NCBI GenBank assembly: GCA_000226015.1
Contig: JH155439.1
Location: 109,237-165,866, forward strand
Reading direction: 5' to 3'
Source: Mnemiopsis leidyi
Taxonomy: Eukaryota; Ctenophora; Tentaculata; Lobata; Bolinopsidae
Length of the DNA: 56,630 nucleotides
Below, one piece after another: positions 23,527 through 53,573 of the stretch. Under the pieces are notes generated by a model, which saw only the letters and a list, made by a program, of their open reading frames with translations, made no database searches and was not told where the DNA came from. The position numbers were made by a program, and so were the translations under genes. Position 1 is the stretch's first letter, and each line of letters opens with the position of its first letter.

Positions 23527-23688
23527 ATGGGCAAACGCCATGCCAATGAGTTACGGAAGCGAGTTGTGTGCCCCGCCTCGGCTAAAGCTGTGAATGTCCT
23601 TGCTGAACGGCATGTTAAACAAGGAACTGAAGCAGCTGGGTTCCGTCCAGGCTCAATTCTTTACATTCAAATCAATATGTTCGTTTAA
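23527..23688 (+). CDS. Short basic ORF of unknown nature (53 codons)
   Basis: ATG at 23527 to TAA at 23688. The product starts MGKRHANELRKRVV and is rich in Arg, Lys and Ala in its first 40 residues. Base composition is higher in GC than its surroundings. It may be a fragment of a transposase DNA-binding segment or chance. No family is recognised, and it ends 34 bp before the SINE target duplication. Confidence 0.2.
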   Translation: MGKRHANELRKRVVCPASAKAVNVLAERHVKQGTEAAGFRPGSILYIQINMFV

Positions 23689-23732
23689 TACGTCCTCTTG
23701 ATCCTAAACGTTCCGTCGTGAAATTGCATTAA

Positions 23733-24168
23733 GCAAAAAATAATAAAGCATACATGATACACCACGCCACCCTCGGAATAGTCACCACCTAGATTAATTA
23801 TCGGCGGTTTTTTGATGACATCCTCCAAGGCTGATAGTGTGCCCGACACCATGAGCGAATCTGCTTTTACACAGATATACGCTAAACCACACAATTACAT
23901 GTGCCTGAGGATTTTAACCTCGGATGTCCAGGTCTTAGTCCAATTTCAGCACATACCTATACAGGTATGGGATACCCGTCACGGTGATCCACCAAGCATA
24001 CTTCCCAAGGTCAAAGACCCTGTACCAATCACAGCTTGGTAGACTGACCGGATCTTGTAAGCAAGAAATCTGATGTATAGAACGTGCCCCTAGCGGGGCT
24101 CGAACCAGTGACCTTCAGATCGCCGGGCCAAGGTGTTAGCCAATGAGCCACGACGCCGGTAAAAAATT
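23733..24168 (-). mobile_element. tRNA-derived SINE with 11-bp target duplication
   Basis: On the minus strand the head (about 24168-24080) has an A box TGGCTCATTGGC and a B box GGTTCGAGCCC of tRNA type. The 436-bp body ends in a TTTATTATTTTTT tail. A perfect 11-bp direct repeat AATTGCATTAA flanks it (23722-23732 and 24169-24179), the mark of LINE-aided insertion. The head does not fold as a sound tRNA acceptor stem, so it is not a tRNA gene. Confidence 0.85.
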
Positions 24169-25166
24169 AATTGCATTAAACAATGATTTATTGTTCCAAT
24201 TTCTTTCAAAGTGGCATGACTGACCTGGGCCTTGATGACCTCAAGCCACTATCTAAATAGCTGTACGGAGGGACATTACATGAGGTCATGACCATTCGTT
24301 TTGCACGACCCATATTCGGATTCCTATTACATGAGGCATGTATCAGTACATCACCGGAAACCTAAGTGAGCACCCTCCGATCGTAGTTTCATTTTAGTAC
24401 TACTACTAACTCAAACGTGAACAGCGACAAGGTTTTGTAAACATAGGTTTTGTAAACATAGGCCTAACTTGATCTTTAACCTTCAGTGTTCACGGATATC
24501 AGATTTTTAAAACCTGAACAAAAGTTAATCATTTACTAAGATGTCAGTACCGTTTTTATAATATACCAAGAAGGAAACTTTGTTCTTGATTTAATCTAAC
24601 AAAGCATAATAGGTTGGCTATGACACGAGAAGTAACAAGACGATATTTATGGAGATGAAAGGTTAAAATTGATTGTATTTGGATTATATCATATATCCAT
24701 TATGATGATATAAAAACCGACGATCACCGAGTTATAAGAGTGTCGTTAAGAATGACTATAAAACTATAAACCCAAAACTTACGTATCTAGCCAAGCCGTC
24801 TTATTTGAGTCTGAGATTGAAATAATATATCATGCACTTCTCATTTTAGTCAAATTTTCTTTCTCATAACAACTTAAATTAACATGATGAACATTGAACA
24901 GAATTGGTGGTTTGCTGGTACACAGCACCATTCACAAAATTCATTACAAAGTATAATAGTTATACATTATGATTGAAATTAGTTCCCAGTTCAATAATTC
25001 GATAAAATTATATCGCCTTTCAAACGAACTGTATTTCTCAGTTAAGTGTCACATAATCGAAATAGTCTTGTATACTTGTATAGTTACAAAGTTAAGTTGC
25101 TCGGCGATTTTCTAGTCAATGGTCCGGAGATAAATTTTAGAAAGCAGAAACATTTTCCTGTCAGTG

Positions 25167-44401
<19,235 letters not shown>

Positions 44402-44713
44402 AACTTCCTAGAGAGAAAAACTCCAAGTTACAAGAATGCGTTCAGGGGGGATGGTTTAGCAAACAGGGAACGGAAATTAACGACATGATTCATACGCCAT
44501 TATCATTATTAAAGAAAATTAATCAAAATTCAGATCTAAACTTCTTGAATCCTGAAGCTTTTAAACCAGGCTATGTCTGAATGTAAACTTTAAAAAATTA
44601 CAAACCAAAACGCAAAACGTATATGAACACAAAATCGTAATTGAAGAAATTGGGCCACATCTTCAAAAAGTGATGTAGCAACACTAAGTAGTTCTTGTTT
44701 TCTCTCAGAACGT

Positions 44714-45163
44714 TCAATCACAAGATCCATCATCCCAGCCATCTCTCCAACGTTGCTCCACTAACGAACAATCAAACAGTTTCTTACCCAGCCGCTCATT
44801 GACCTCATTGTGGGCCTCACAAAACCACCTCGACAGTGAACCTTGCGAAGAAACATTCGGGGGGTTTGTTTTCATCCAAACTCTCAACGCATAAGCACAG
44901 TCTTCGCACGGGTAGGTTTTTGAGAATTGTCTGATGAAAGCTCGCATTGCAGACTGTTCCTTGAGAGAAGGGGCGTCTTTCCAATACGCTGCCATGGTGT
45001 GGAGATAACCCCAGGTGTTCCGCCCAAGTTCCTCTCGGTCAAGAGGACATTGTTTGTGTACAGTTGGTCGGGTGAATCGGTTGACAGTCTGCATAAAGTC
45101 TTTCTTTTGATCGGTGTAAGAGTTACATGCCCTGCACGGCTTCTTTATTTTCTCTTCTGTCAT
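44714..45163 (-). CDS. GFER: GFER/ALR, FAD-linked sulfhydryl oxidase
   Basis: A 149-residue single-exon protein with the Erv1/ALR fold. The redox CxxC is YPCEDC (Cys86, Cys89). The FAD-binding stretch reads CPLDREELGRNTWGYLHTMA, followed by WFCEAHNEVN and the end WRDGWDDGSCD, nearly identical to vertebrate ALR. CRAC (Cys10, Cys13) is the likely shuttle pair. The enzyme reoxidises MIA40/CHCHD4 in the mitochondrial intermembrane space and passes electrons to cytochrome c or oxygen. The length is closer to the short form, with no clear presequence. It starts 3 bases after an acceptor-like ATACAG. It lies 312 bp upstream of the SPT6 ATG, same strand, and 463 bp downstream of the ICE2-like gene. 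Confidence 0.95.
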   Translation of the reverse strand: MTEEKIKKPCRACNSYTDQKKDFMQTVNRFTRPTVHKQCPLDREELGRNTWGYLHTMAAYWKDAPSLKEQSAMRAFIRQFSKTYPCEDCAYALRVWMKTNPPNVSSQGSLSRWFCEAHNEVNERLGKKLFDCSLVEQRWRDGWDDGSCD

Positions 45164-45626
45164 CTTCTGTATTTCTTGCTGAATTGACTAATGTTATTTG
45201 ATGTGATACCGAGAGGTATTTTATTCGTTTATACAATCTTTATTTTTTGTACATTTATAAGACTTTTTTGAAATTAATAGTCATGATATTTAGGTCACAG
45301 ACTTAATCAATGCAGTAATCAATTATACTGAAAGCAAATCCAATGCGGGAAAATTGTAAATGAAACGATTATAAATTCAGTGGCTTATGCTATAACTGAT
45401 AAAATAAAAACATTGAAAATTGCATTACAGCACTTCTGGTAGAGTAAGATATAAAAACATCCGATCAATGAGCAACAAAATAAATGAACAAAATTTCAAA
45501 ATATTTAAAATAAATTACTTTCATTAAAAAACCTAAAATCCACAACTCTGTAAAGCTATGAATGCATAGTAGGTAAGATAGTACAAAATATATCAACACA
45601 TGAATTAACAGACCTTAGCTGCCATG

Positions 45627-48272
45627 TTATTTAGAACCCTTTTTCTGAAATTGATTACCCTTTCTCCTCCTCCTATACTTCTTGTGCAAAATTTTTCCGA
45701 AATTAGGGTTCTTTCCTTTATCAGATTCAGTTTTGTCAGCTTGTTTGCTTTCTTTAGGCCTCTCAAAGTCCTCCATGAAATTTTTATACTCTTCAGCATT
45801 TAGTTCACATTGTAACTGATTTTTACTCAAATGAGCAAATGCACAAGTTCTCGTATTAGAGCAACTTTCTCTGGATAGATACTCATGGCATAGATACGTT
45901 CCATTCTTCCGAGGAAGAAAGCACATCGGAAGTCTACAATTGTGACGTTGCCACGAAGTTAGCTTGGTTCTAGATAACACAACAGGACTGATTGTTTCAC
46001 ACAGTTCCATCGTTATGTCTTTGTTCAAAATGAGATCTGCCTGAATATGCTCGTTCTGGAGTTCCTCATAAACCACTCCATGGGCTTGACCAACTTCGTG
46101 ACTGTAAATGTGTGTTCCTTCGGACAAGGTGTGTAGCAGTTCGAAGAATGTGGTCAGTCTGTTTATAGATTCTACCCTGGGGAAAAGATCCGATAGATCC
46201 TCCACATAGAACTTATCCACATGAACAATATTGTTCGTTTTCATGTCAACATGGAACACAACAGCCCCGACACATTCCAAAAGTAAAGACTTTAGATACA
46301 AACAAGCATACTCTGAATTTGTGAGATCCTCTAGTCCGTACTCATAGCAGTATTGGGTTTTAACATAGATCACAGCTTTTTCAAAACCATCCTCAAAGTT
46401 TACCATAAAAGGTTGCTCAGAGTGAACAATAACATTAGTATCCAACACTGAAAACAATGAATACACCATGCTATCCAATGACTTAGAATTCAGATTTTTC
46501 CAAGGCAGATAGGACGTAAACTTGAGCGGTTCAACAAAATTCTGCAGTTGAGTTTTTACATCAATCTCAGGATTTGTTCTATCGATTATCAGAGCACCAC
46601 AGTCGTCCAAGTACTGCATGAAGGCAATGTTGGCATCACCTTCCTGACCCTCGTCTATGCGACGACACGACTTTATCATAATTTCCGTTAAAACACTTTG
46701 CTTGATTGATTCAGCAGTGACTTTATTGTTTGGAAGCGGTTCGGATATTTTGAAATATTTAGACTTATCCTCTTGTATTATAACTTCAACTTTAAAGAGA
46801 AAAGACTGAAGAAAATCTGGTGGCAGTGCACTAAAAACATTGGAAAGAGAATCAATATCTGCTATGAACTCTGCAACTTTCAATCCCAATAAAAAGTCTC
46901 TCACATCTTCATGAGCGAGGTCTTCTTGATCTTTACCATACAATCTGTTGAATGGAACATCAGTGATAAAAACATCAAGGTCCTGAGATATCGCTACTTT
47001 AACATGTTTGTAAACCACAGATTCGATCGTCTCAGAATTTTTACCACCAGACATTGCCACATCATGCTGTTTCTCGCAATTCACTTTACCTGCCTTAGGG
47101 TCAATATTCGGTTCGGCTTTATTATCACACAATGTCGAGTAACCAGGTGCAGATAATTCATTCATTTGCTTATCTATTTCACTTGAGGAAGCAGTATTTT
47201 CATTGCTGAGTGCAGGGAGCACGTTCACTTGAGAATCACTTACATCCATATCTTCCGAGTGATCAATTCCATCAGACATGGTTGAAATCTGGGTAACAGC
47301 AGGATCAATTAAATCTTGAGAAACAGCTGCTGGTACTAAGCTTTCCAACGGTTCTGCGGTTTGAGACTTTTCTTCGTGTACAGCATGACTAGATTTTAGC
47401 GATAAGACTTCATTATTATTTGAGCAATCTTGGCTACTGTGAGTGTTCTCCTTAAATTTGGTAGCTTCGTTAGCTCTATCAGGATTAACTGCAGTATGTT
47501 TGTCGTTAATAAGAGAGAGGGGCGCAGTTTCTCTAGTAGTATCGTTAGATTTTGCTAAATTTGTACATTCCATCCGTTTTCCTCTTTTGCATGGTCGGTA
47601 AAGAACCCCAATATCTGTCTTGACCATTTGACCCAATTTGGGCAACTTAATCTTGCTTATAGTGCCATAAGCAAGAATTTGACCATTAAGTTCAATTGAT
47701 GGAGCAATAGGGGAAACAGCAGAAACATTCAACACATGAGTCGACAAGAGTCTGAAGTTTACAGAATTATGATATTTCCTGATGATAGCCTGCTGAAGCT
47801 TGTCTTGGTAATACTGATACCAAGGACAAGGAATTTTACTTTTCACAAGACTGAATTTATTCTTTAAAGACCCCAGGAAGTTTTCAAACAACTCTTGTTC
47901 AGCGTGCACCAGCTTCATAAGCTTTTCATGGGATCCATATTTTTTGGACTCTCTTACAAACAAAGCATCTTGCATATCATTAAACGTGAGCTTTGAGAAC
48001 TGGGTAAATTTAACTTCTGAGTTTAATGGAACCTTGTAAATGAGGTTACATTCACAAATATCACAGTGATAGTTTAGAGTTCTTTTTGGTTTTTTATCAA
48101 CATTCCTGAAGGAGGCTTTGGTTTGCTTTGTTTGGATGGAATTCAGCGCAACTTCGAGTCTACCAAGTTGAACAGTGAGAGGTGGATTCAGCAAGTCGCT
48201 GAACAATTCTGGTTTGAATGTCATATCGTCGTGGAAGGTAGATTCAGCTGTAGATGATTTTAAATTATTCAT
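45627..48272 (-). CDS. ICE2/NARG2-like protein with C-terminal CCCH zinc finger, intronless
   Basis: An 881-residue single exon. The ATG at 48272 is used: the longer frame starts at TTG, and an acceptor-like ATTATTTCAG ends two bases before this ATG. The C-terminal half (~600-760) resembles the conserved NARG2/ICE2 domain: a YLPWKNLNSKSL block, YCYEYGLEDLTNSEYACLYL, and a long helical stretch up to TLSEGTHIYSHEVG. ICE2 is a subunit of the little elongation complex that drives snRNA transcription by Pol II. The middle (~260-400) is low complexity. Residues ~792-815 form a CCCH finger (C-x8-C-x5-C-x3-H: LCHEYLSRESC..CAFAH), then a Lys/Arg-rich tail. Human ICE2 as I recall it lacks this finger. 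Assigned by motif memory, not by a search; moderately sure. Confidence 0.6.
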   Translation of the reverse strand: MNNLKSSTAESTFHDDMTFKPELFSDLLNPPLTVQLGRLEVALNSIQTKQTKASFRNVDKKPKRTLNYHCDICECNLIYKVPLNSEVKFTQFSKLTFNDMQDALFVRESKKYGSHEKLMKLVHAEQELFENFLGSLKNKFSLVKSKIPCPWYQYYQDKLQQAIIRKYHNSVNFRLLSTHVLNVSAVSPIAPSIELNGQILAYGTISKIKLPKLGQMVKTDIGVLYRPCKRGKRMECTNLAKSNDTTRETAPLSLINDKHTAVNPDRANEATKFKENTHSSQDCSNNNEVLSLKSSHAVHEEKSQTAEPLESLVPAAVSQDLIDPAVTQISTMSDGIDHSEDMDVSDSQVNVLPALSNENTASSSEIDKQMNELSAPGYSTLCDNKAEPNIDPKAGKVNCEKQHDVAMSGGKNSETIESVVYKHVKVAISQDLDVFITDVPFNRLYGKDQEDLAHEDVRDFLLGLKVAEFIADIDSLSNVFSALPPDFLQSFLFKVEVIIQEDKSKYFKISEPLPNNKVTAESIKQSVLTEIMIKSCRRIDEGQEGDANIAFMQYLDDCGALIIDRTNPEIDVKTQLQNFVEPLKFTSYLPWKNLNSKSLDSMVYSLFSVLDTNVIVHSEQPFMVNFEDGFEKAVIYVKTQYCYEYGLEDLTNSEYACLYLKSLLLECVGAVVFHVDMKTNNIVHVDKFYVEDLSDLFPRVESINRLTTFFELLHTLSEGTHIYSHEVGQAHGVVYEELQNEHIQADLILNKDITMELCETISPVVLSRTKLTSWQRHNCRLPMCFLPRKNGTYLCHEYLSRESCSNTRTCAFAHLSKNQLQCELNAEEYKNFMEDFERPKESKQADKTESDKGKNPNFGKILHKKYRRRRKGNQFQKKGSK

Positions 48273-48882
48273 TGCTGAAATAATTGACAATGATTAGAAA
48301 GAAGCATGTTAATAGATCAGAAATATAGAGATTATTTTTATCTAACAAGCATCAAGAGTGATTTTGTAGCATACTTTATCAGTGTATTTTTTATAGAAGC
48401 ATCACGTCACCAGGATGTAAATTCAGTCTGAAATTCTGTCAGGAATTTACCTCGTTGCTTTTATAGCTTTATATAATAAAATTAACAATGTGCAAAATAT
48501 ATCAGTATAAAACCCAAATTTTATTTCAGATAATTTCACAACTGACAACTTCATCTGGGTAATTTCTACTTAAAGGTAAACCTTAGAAATTATTAAGGTT
48601 TTCTCACAATTATCCATTAACATCACTTGTCGTTCATATTTCACAATCTACTTTGACACTTAACCAAGCCAAGAATCTATGCCAAGAAAAATGATCAATT
48701 GTCCAGTATTCATAAACTTATTAGGACACAAAATTAAGATTAATATTTTAATAAGATAAATTTGCACTTAGATTTCTAACTAAGAATGATTACTTTCACG
48801 ATTGTTGACATGATCATGGAAACAGCATAATTACAAAGTTTTCAGTTCACTCAATTCAAGAGTAGATTTTCATATACTTGAT

Positions 48883-49434
48883 CTAAACTTTGCCATACTT
48901 TGCCTCCAGCTCTTCCAAAGATGGAACAGTTTCTCTTCTTGGAACCCGGTAGACCTGCAGAGAGGACATGTTACAATTTCACAAACATATTAAGAAACTA
49001 TTGAAATGTGAACCGGCAAGTCAGCTGGTTATTAAGATTTTAAGTTGGAGCAGCTAGATCGTTGATAGATTCAAAAGTCAAAGCGCTATGAATAGAATAT
49101 ATCAAATTACCTAAATCGTCGATTTAACAAAGTTTCAAAGTGCTCGACTCGTCAATCTGTCAATTTATATTGAAATGCGATGTATGTAATAGATTAATAG
49201 CGTTAATCAGTTACATGTTGTACATACCGGTGGTCCAGCAAGTTTTTCAGCCTCCATGTAACGAGAATCAGCATCATTCAATGCTATATAGAGGGCAGGG
49301 ACTAAACACAGAACACTGAGGTAGTGTACAGGGTAGTCTCGCCATACTCGGAAGTTTGCTTCATAGAATGACTTCCCGTATTTAGTGTAAAATGTACGGC
49401 CAACTCTTTCAGCCCGTCCAAAAATACTTGCCAT
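48883..49434 (-). CDS. Small single-pass membrane protein, 92 residues, two exons
   Basis: Exons 49228-49434 and 48883-48954 join in phase 0. The N-terminus is basic (MASIFGRAERVGRTFYTKYG), then one hydrophobic segment at ~36-52 (VHYLSVLCLVPALYIAL), then a charged, proline-containing tail ending EELEAKYGKV. Size, basic start and single membrane span resemble accessory subunits of inner-membrane respiratory complexes, but no family is recognised. The start lies two bases after an acceptor-like TTTATCAG. Confidence 0.75.
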
Positions 49435-50104
49435 GGCTGATAAATATGGTGAGTAAGATCAAACTATTGTCTGTATCAACTTCCACTGCGGAGTGTGGGG
49501 AGAAACAGACGATGCCTGAACAGTTAAAACCAAAATCGTTTTTAATCATACGGTAAGCAGGGTTTAATCGCTAGACTTAGCACTGAAATGCCTACATTCT
49601 TTTTAAACAACATGTCGGCCTAGAATAGTGTATTTGAGTATATTTATTATGCCCATTATTTGTTAATTGCCGTAGAAAAATTCGAAAAGCAAAATTTCTA
49701 ACACTTCCTTTGAGGCAGTGCAAACAACAAAAAGATAAAATCGAAACTGTACAAGACACCTTTAAGGTGCCTATAAACAGTCACTCCCATGAATTGGTAA
49801 AACATCGTAAATGTCTGCCATTAGTTTTATTGAGTCTCTCTAATACAGTTGGTTCCTGATCTTCACATCTTGTTATCTGTTAAGCATCTCATGAAACAAA
49901 ATTGAGCACTTCTTGGTTTTCCCTGGAAAGAATGATTGAGGTTTGTCTCTGGCCTGAATATCCAAAAATCCTGAACTGCAGTATTGACACTGAAAGGAGA
50001 TAAAGGTGCTATTTAGCTACAGTATAGCATATCAAAACTTTATCAACTTTTTAACTCATTAGCTTCACCAATAAAAAACCTGAGTTTTAAAGCCCCGCGG
50101 ATCC
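49435..50104. other. Intergenic stretch between two small minus-strand genes
   Basis: About 670 bp with no gene seen. It should contain the 3' untranslated region of the upstream gene and the promoter or leader region of the 92-residue protein gene. Confidence 0.6.
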
Positions 50105-50824
50105 TCATGTTTTACCATACTCCTCGCTTCCAGATAATTTGTTCTGATTTTTCTTTACATCGCTGTAAAAGTTCCTCTCGGGATTTACCCTGTTTTCTCC
50201 CAAAAACTTATCAGCAGTTCTCCTGATTAAATCATCTAGACGTTCTCTAAAAGTCTTGACGGAGTCTGGAGCCCATTTGTCCACCATACGCTCGACCTCT
50301 GACTTGACACCAGACTCTGACTGGACAACGGAATCTGACTTGCCGTACCGCCTCCTCAAGTTTTCCTTCATGTCGGGGTCTGCTACTCCCATGTAATCTC
50401 CAGTCTTGCTGTGTCTCATTGTAGAGTCAGAGTAGGGAAGGAAGGCTTTACCGAAGATGAAGAGTGCAGCTGTGCTACCCACTCTGAAAATATGCAGCTT
50501 GTGTTTGACATGAAGGTTTTAACGAATATTTTGAGCAACAAAGCTTTAAATTAACGATTTAAAAAATGCACATAGATACTTATATTTCTAAATCGAAACA
50601 AATTTTATCAAAAATGTAACCTTGGGTTTTGTCATGTTAGTTATTGAACAAAGATGAAGACTTGAAACTCACACGAAAGACGTCCTAGTTGCGAAAAAGT
50701 ACCACTTCTGCCGATAAGCCGGACTCCACTCGTGCCACTTGAGTTTTCTCACCTCGGGCTGCTCCCAGGTGCGCCTAGTCCACCCTAGACCGTCCTTATT
50801 GACACTTCTGTTCATAACCCCCAT
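50105..50824 (-). CDS. Probable mitochondrial membrane protein, 176 residues, two exons
   Basis: Exons 50673-50824 and 50105-50483 join in phase (GT plus A) through a GTGAGT donor and TTTTCAG acceptor. The N-terminus is Trp-, Arg- and Lys-rich (MGVMNRSVNKDGLGWTRRTW). One hydrophobic segment at ~48-66 (SFVVGSTAALFIFGKAFLPY) is followed by a hydrophilic, helical C-terminus. The layout resembles a supernumerary respiratory-complex or other inner-membrane protein, but no family is recognised. The ATG follows an acceptor-like GGACAG by four bases. It sits between HTRA2 and the 92-residue protein. Confidence 0.75.
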
Positions 50825-51086
50825 TTTTCTGTCCTGCCAGGGATATTTGAGTTATGTTATCATTCAAACATTCACTCTTCATGCAATAAATGTTAACAGA
50901 GCATCGTCAGGATTTCATAATAACAACTGAAGTCGTTTCTCATTTCAATAAAAAGATAAAAGAAAACCAGTTTTACTCATAAAGCCAAAAGCTATGCACT
51001 TAATTACAGAACAATTGAAAGGCACCACAAACTAAAATAAAAAACAACAAATTAAATCATCTAGGTATTTTTCACACTGTATCTTA

Positions 51087-52301
51087 TCACAAAGAACTTT
51101 TCTCAGGAGTTATATCAGTAAAAAGATATCCTCGTTTAGGTCTATAAAACGTGACCCTCACAGGATTGCCCCCCGACTCCTGCACAGCTTTACTGAGGTC
51201 CTCCTTTGAGTGGACCTCGTGATTGTCTATAGCTATAATGACATCTCCTTTAACCAGGCTAGCTTGGTATGCAGGAGAGTTCTTAATCGTGTCAAAAACA
51301 AACACACCAGAGCTCAGACTTGGGTCTAATTTACCTTGCTGCTGAAGGTACCCTACCATGCCATAAGTCAAGGATATCACACGAAGTCCCAGGGAATACG
51401 TCACATTAGACCGTTTTGAGGAATGCTTTTTGTCCACAGAAAACTCTTTCAGAAAGCGTTTTACTTCAGACACAGGAATACTAAAGGCTATCCCACTTGC
51501 ATTGCTGAGAACTCCCATAGTGTTTACTGCTATGACCTCTCCAGCTAAGTCCACTAAAGGTCCACCCGAGCTTCCAGGGTTAATAGCAGCATCAGTCTGC
51601 ACATACTTGGACCTTCCAACTTTAGGAGCTTGGTAGCTCAATATCTCGTTATCGGTAATACTTCTAGAGGTATTGCTAACAATCCCTGCAGTCACTGTGT
51701 TAGGGAAGTGAAGACTGTTGCCAATAGCAACAACCCATTGTCCGGGACGAAGTTTGGAGTCGTCCCCCATCCTGATTTCAGGAAGATTTATTTCAGTGTT
51801 TACTTTGACCAAAGCTAGGTCAGTTTTACTGTCAACTGCCACGACAGTTCCAGGTATTTTCCTCCCATCACCAAGGACAACAGTTACACTGGTGCTACCA
51901 GCAATGACATGCTCGTTTGTAATGATGTAACCCCGCTTGTCTACTATGAAGCCTGACCCAGAACCCTGCACTTCAAAAACGTAGTTATGTCTCTGCTTCA
52001 CGTCAATAGAAACGACAGCTGGAAGAGCCTTTTCTGCTGCATCTGCTATAAAATCAAAATGGTGCAGATCTTCTTTACAACGAGCATGGATAGGAAGAAA
52101 AGGGTTAAGCAAAGATATTTCTTGCAAATAGGTTCTGATTGAATTAACATTAGGTAGTTTTGATGAACTGAAATGATTGTAGTGAGTCAAGGGAATCTGA
52201 TGCGGAGTTGCATGGTGGATTATAACTGAACCAACAGCTGCAGCTAGAATCTGAAACTTGTATCGTTTGAGAGCTCTGTTACACCAAGCCATGACACTCA
52301 T
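51087..52301 (-). CDS. HTRA2: HTRA2/OMI-like mitochondrial serine protease
   Basis: A 404-residue intronless protein. Basic start, then a hydrophobic segment (~17-30), an unconserved linker, and the protease domain from ~83. Catalytic triad His131 (TNEHVI), Asp161 (KTDLALVKV), Ser245 (NPGSSGGPL). A C-terminal PDZ domain (~312-395) has a GVFVFDTIKNSPAYQASLVK core. HtrA trimers degrade misfolded proteins; HTRA2 acts in the mitochondrial intermembrane space, anchored by its N-terminus. The segment before the conserved FDFIADAAEK reads HARCKEDLHH, so the AVPS-type IAP-binding tetrapeptide of mammalian HTRA2 is not obvious. HTRA1/3-type growth-factor-binding domains are absent. Confidence 0.92.
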   Translation of the reverse strand: MSVMAWCNRALKRYKFQILAAAVGSVIIHHATPHQIPLTHYNHFSSSKLPNVNSIRTYLQEISLLNPFLPIHARCKEDLHHFDFIADAAEKALPAVVSIDVKQRHNYVFEVQGSGSGFIVDKRGYIITNEHVIAGSTSVTVVLGDGRKIPGTVVAVDSKTDLALVKVNTEINLPEIRMGDDSKLRPGQWVVAIGNSLHFPNTVTAGIVSNTSRSITDNEILSYQAPKVGRSKYVQTDAAINPGSSGGPLVDLAGEVIAVNTMGVLSNASGIAFSIPVSEVKRFLKEFSVDKKHSSKRSNVTYSLGLRVISLTYGMVGYLQQQGKLDPSLSSGVFVFDTIKNSPAYQASLVKGDVIIAIDNHEVHSKEDLSKAVQESGGNPVRVTFYRPKRGYLFTDITPEKSSL

Positions 52302-53573
52302 TTATATACTCATTTAAACATTGATGCTCTGATTCCTGAATGAAGAAGGTTTCTAGTTCCACTTAAGAAATATAAAATCTTCGGTGATCAAAGAATTCTG
52401 TAGTCTATTGTACCAAAAACAAATAGAAAACTTGAAAATTACAGCTGTAAAACTAAAACTTATATGAAAACCAAGTAAAATATTGTCTGATTTCACAATA
52501 TAAGGTTTTAAAACTTGCTAATATAATATAATTGACTTTTGATGAACGAAACAATCTACATCAGTAACAATATTCATCGGCCCCAAATGGCAAGATACAG
52601 GAAAAAAATTGATATCGAAGCATTGCAAATTCAAAATGACAGATTATAGATTACACCTAAACAAATCATTTTAAATTAGTGCTAAAGCTAATAAACTATC
52701 ATTAGTTAATCATGCGATAACAAATACTGTAGATATTGCAATATTTTATACCCACATTTAATAAAAAATATCTTGAAGCACATCCAACAAGTTAACTGAT
52801 TATCAATTTGCAGAGAAGATTTATTCAAATTCAATGAAAATAGTTTAAATATCTAATACTAATTCAAAAATCGATAACGAAGCATTGCAACAGAATTATA
52901 GATTACACCAATTTTGTAAAAGCTTCTGAACAAATCACGTCCATTATACAATATACATTTTAAAAACAAGCACATTTAAAACCCTAATTTGTAAGGAGCA
53001 TAACAAAATTAATCTAAATACAAAAAATATGTTTAAATAACACCCTTTACTTATCACAGATAAAATTTAAAATAAAATTAAACTGAGTAGTTAACGAAAG
53101 AACTACAGAGCCATCTAACAGTAAACCCAATCAGATTGAGATCTTGAAACTTTTCCACAGTTTGATTTTTAGTTTTAGATTATGAGTTTAGATATTAATC
53201 CTTTCCATTTTTATAGGCGAAGAATTCACCGCATTTGATGCTGTTTCACTGCATCTCCATAACACATCTAATCGGATTTAATGTAAGATTATCTAAAATT
53301 GATCTAAATGGTTTAAAATTTAAAGCAACGGTACAGACCGAAAGTAACTGCCAAGTAAAGTGCCTAAGTGCTAAAGTAGGTACTAAGTTGACTTAGAAGG
53401 ATCAAAAAGATGGAAATTCTAACAAGAGAAATCACTATAAGTCATTAAATTCCTCAGTACTTTAGCGAGTCAACACTAACAGAGACTTCACGGAAACTAT
53501 TATAATGATATGAATTCTAAATTCTGTCCCACAGTTGAAAGTTGATAGTCATAACACAGGAGATTCATAACGC
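52302..53573. other. AT-rich intergenic stretch
   Basis: About 1.27 kb, very AT-rich, with no open frame or RNA gene recognised. It contains the promoter side of HTRA2 and the 3' untranslated region of the phosphodiesterase gene. A TCGATAACGAAGCATTGCAA-like block occurs twice (about 52605 and 52868). Confidence 0.6.

Larger units (their letters stand above)
22420..25166. other. Convergent intergenic region between TRPA and SPT6
   Basis: TRPA and SPT6 end toward each other here. Possible TRPA poly(A) signals (ATTAAA) are at 22646 and 22671. From 22830 to 23460 there is unassigned sequence with loosely repeated GGCTCCAAA and ATGATATCGG motifs, then a 53-codon frame (23527-23688) and a SINE (23733-24168). 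The remainder to 25166 is AT-rich with no gene seen and includes the SPT6 3' untranslated region. Confidence 0.6.

Noticed and set aside
24080-24168. Possible tRNA gene on the minus strand
   Set aside because: A and B boxes are present but the acceptor and anticodon stems do not pair, and it is the head of a 436-bp SINE with target duplications.
48273-48290. Longer start for the ICE2-like protein
   Set aside because: The codon at 48290 is TTG and the six extra codons overlap an acceptor-like TTTCAG.
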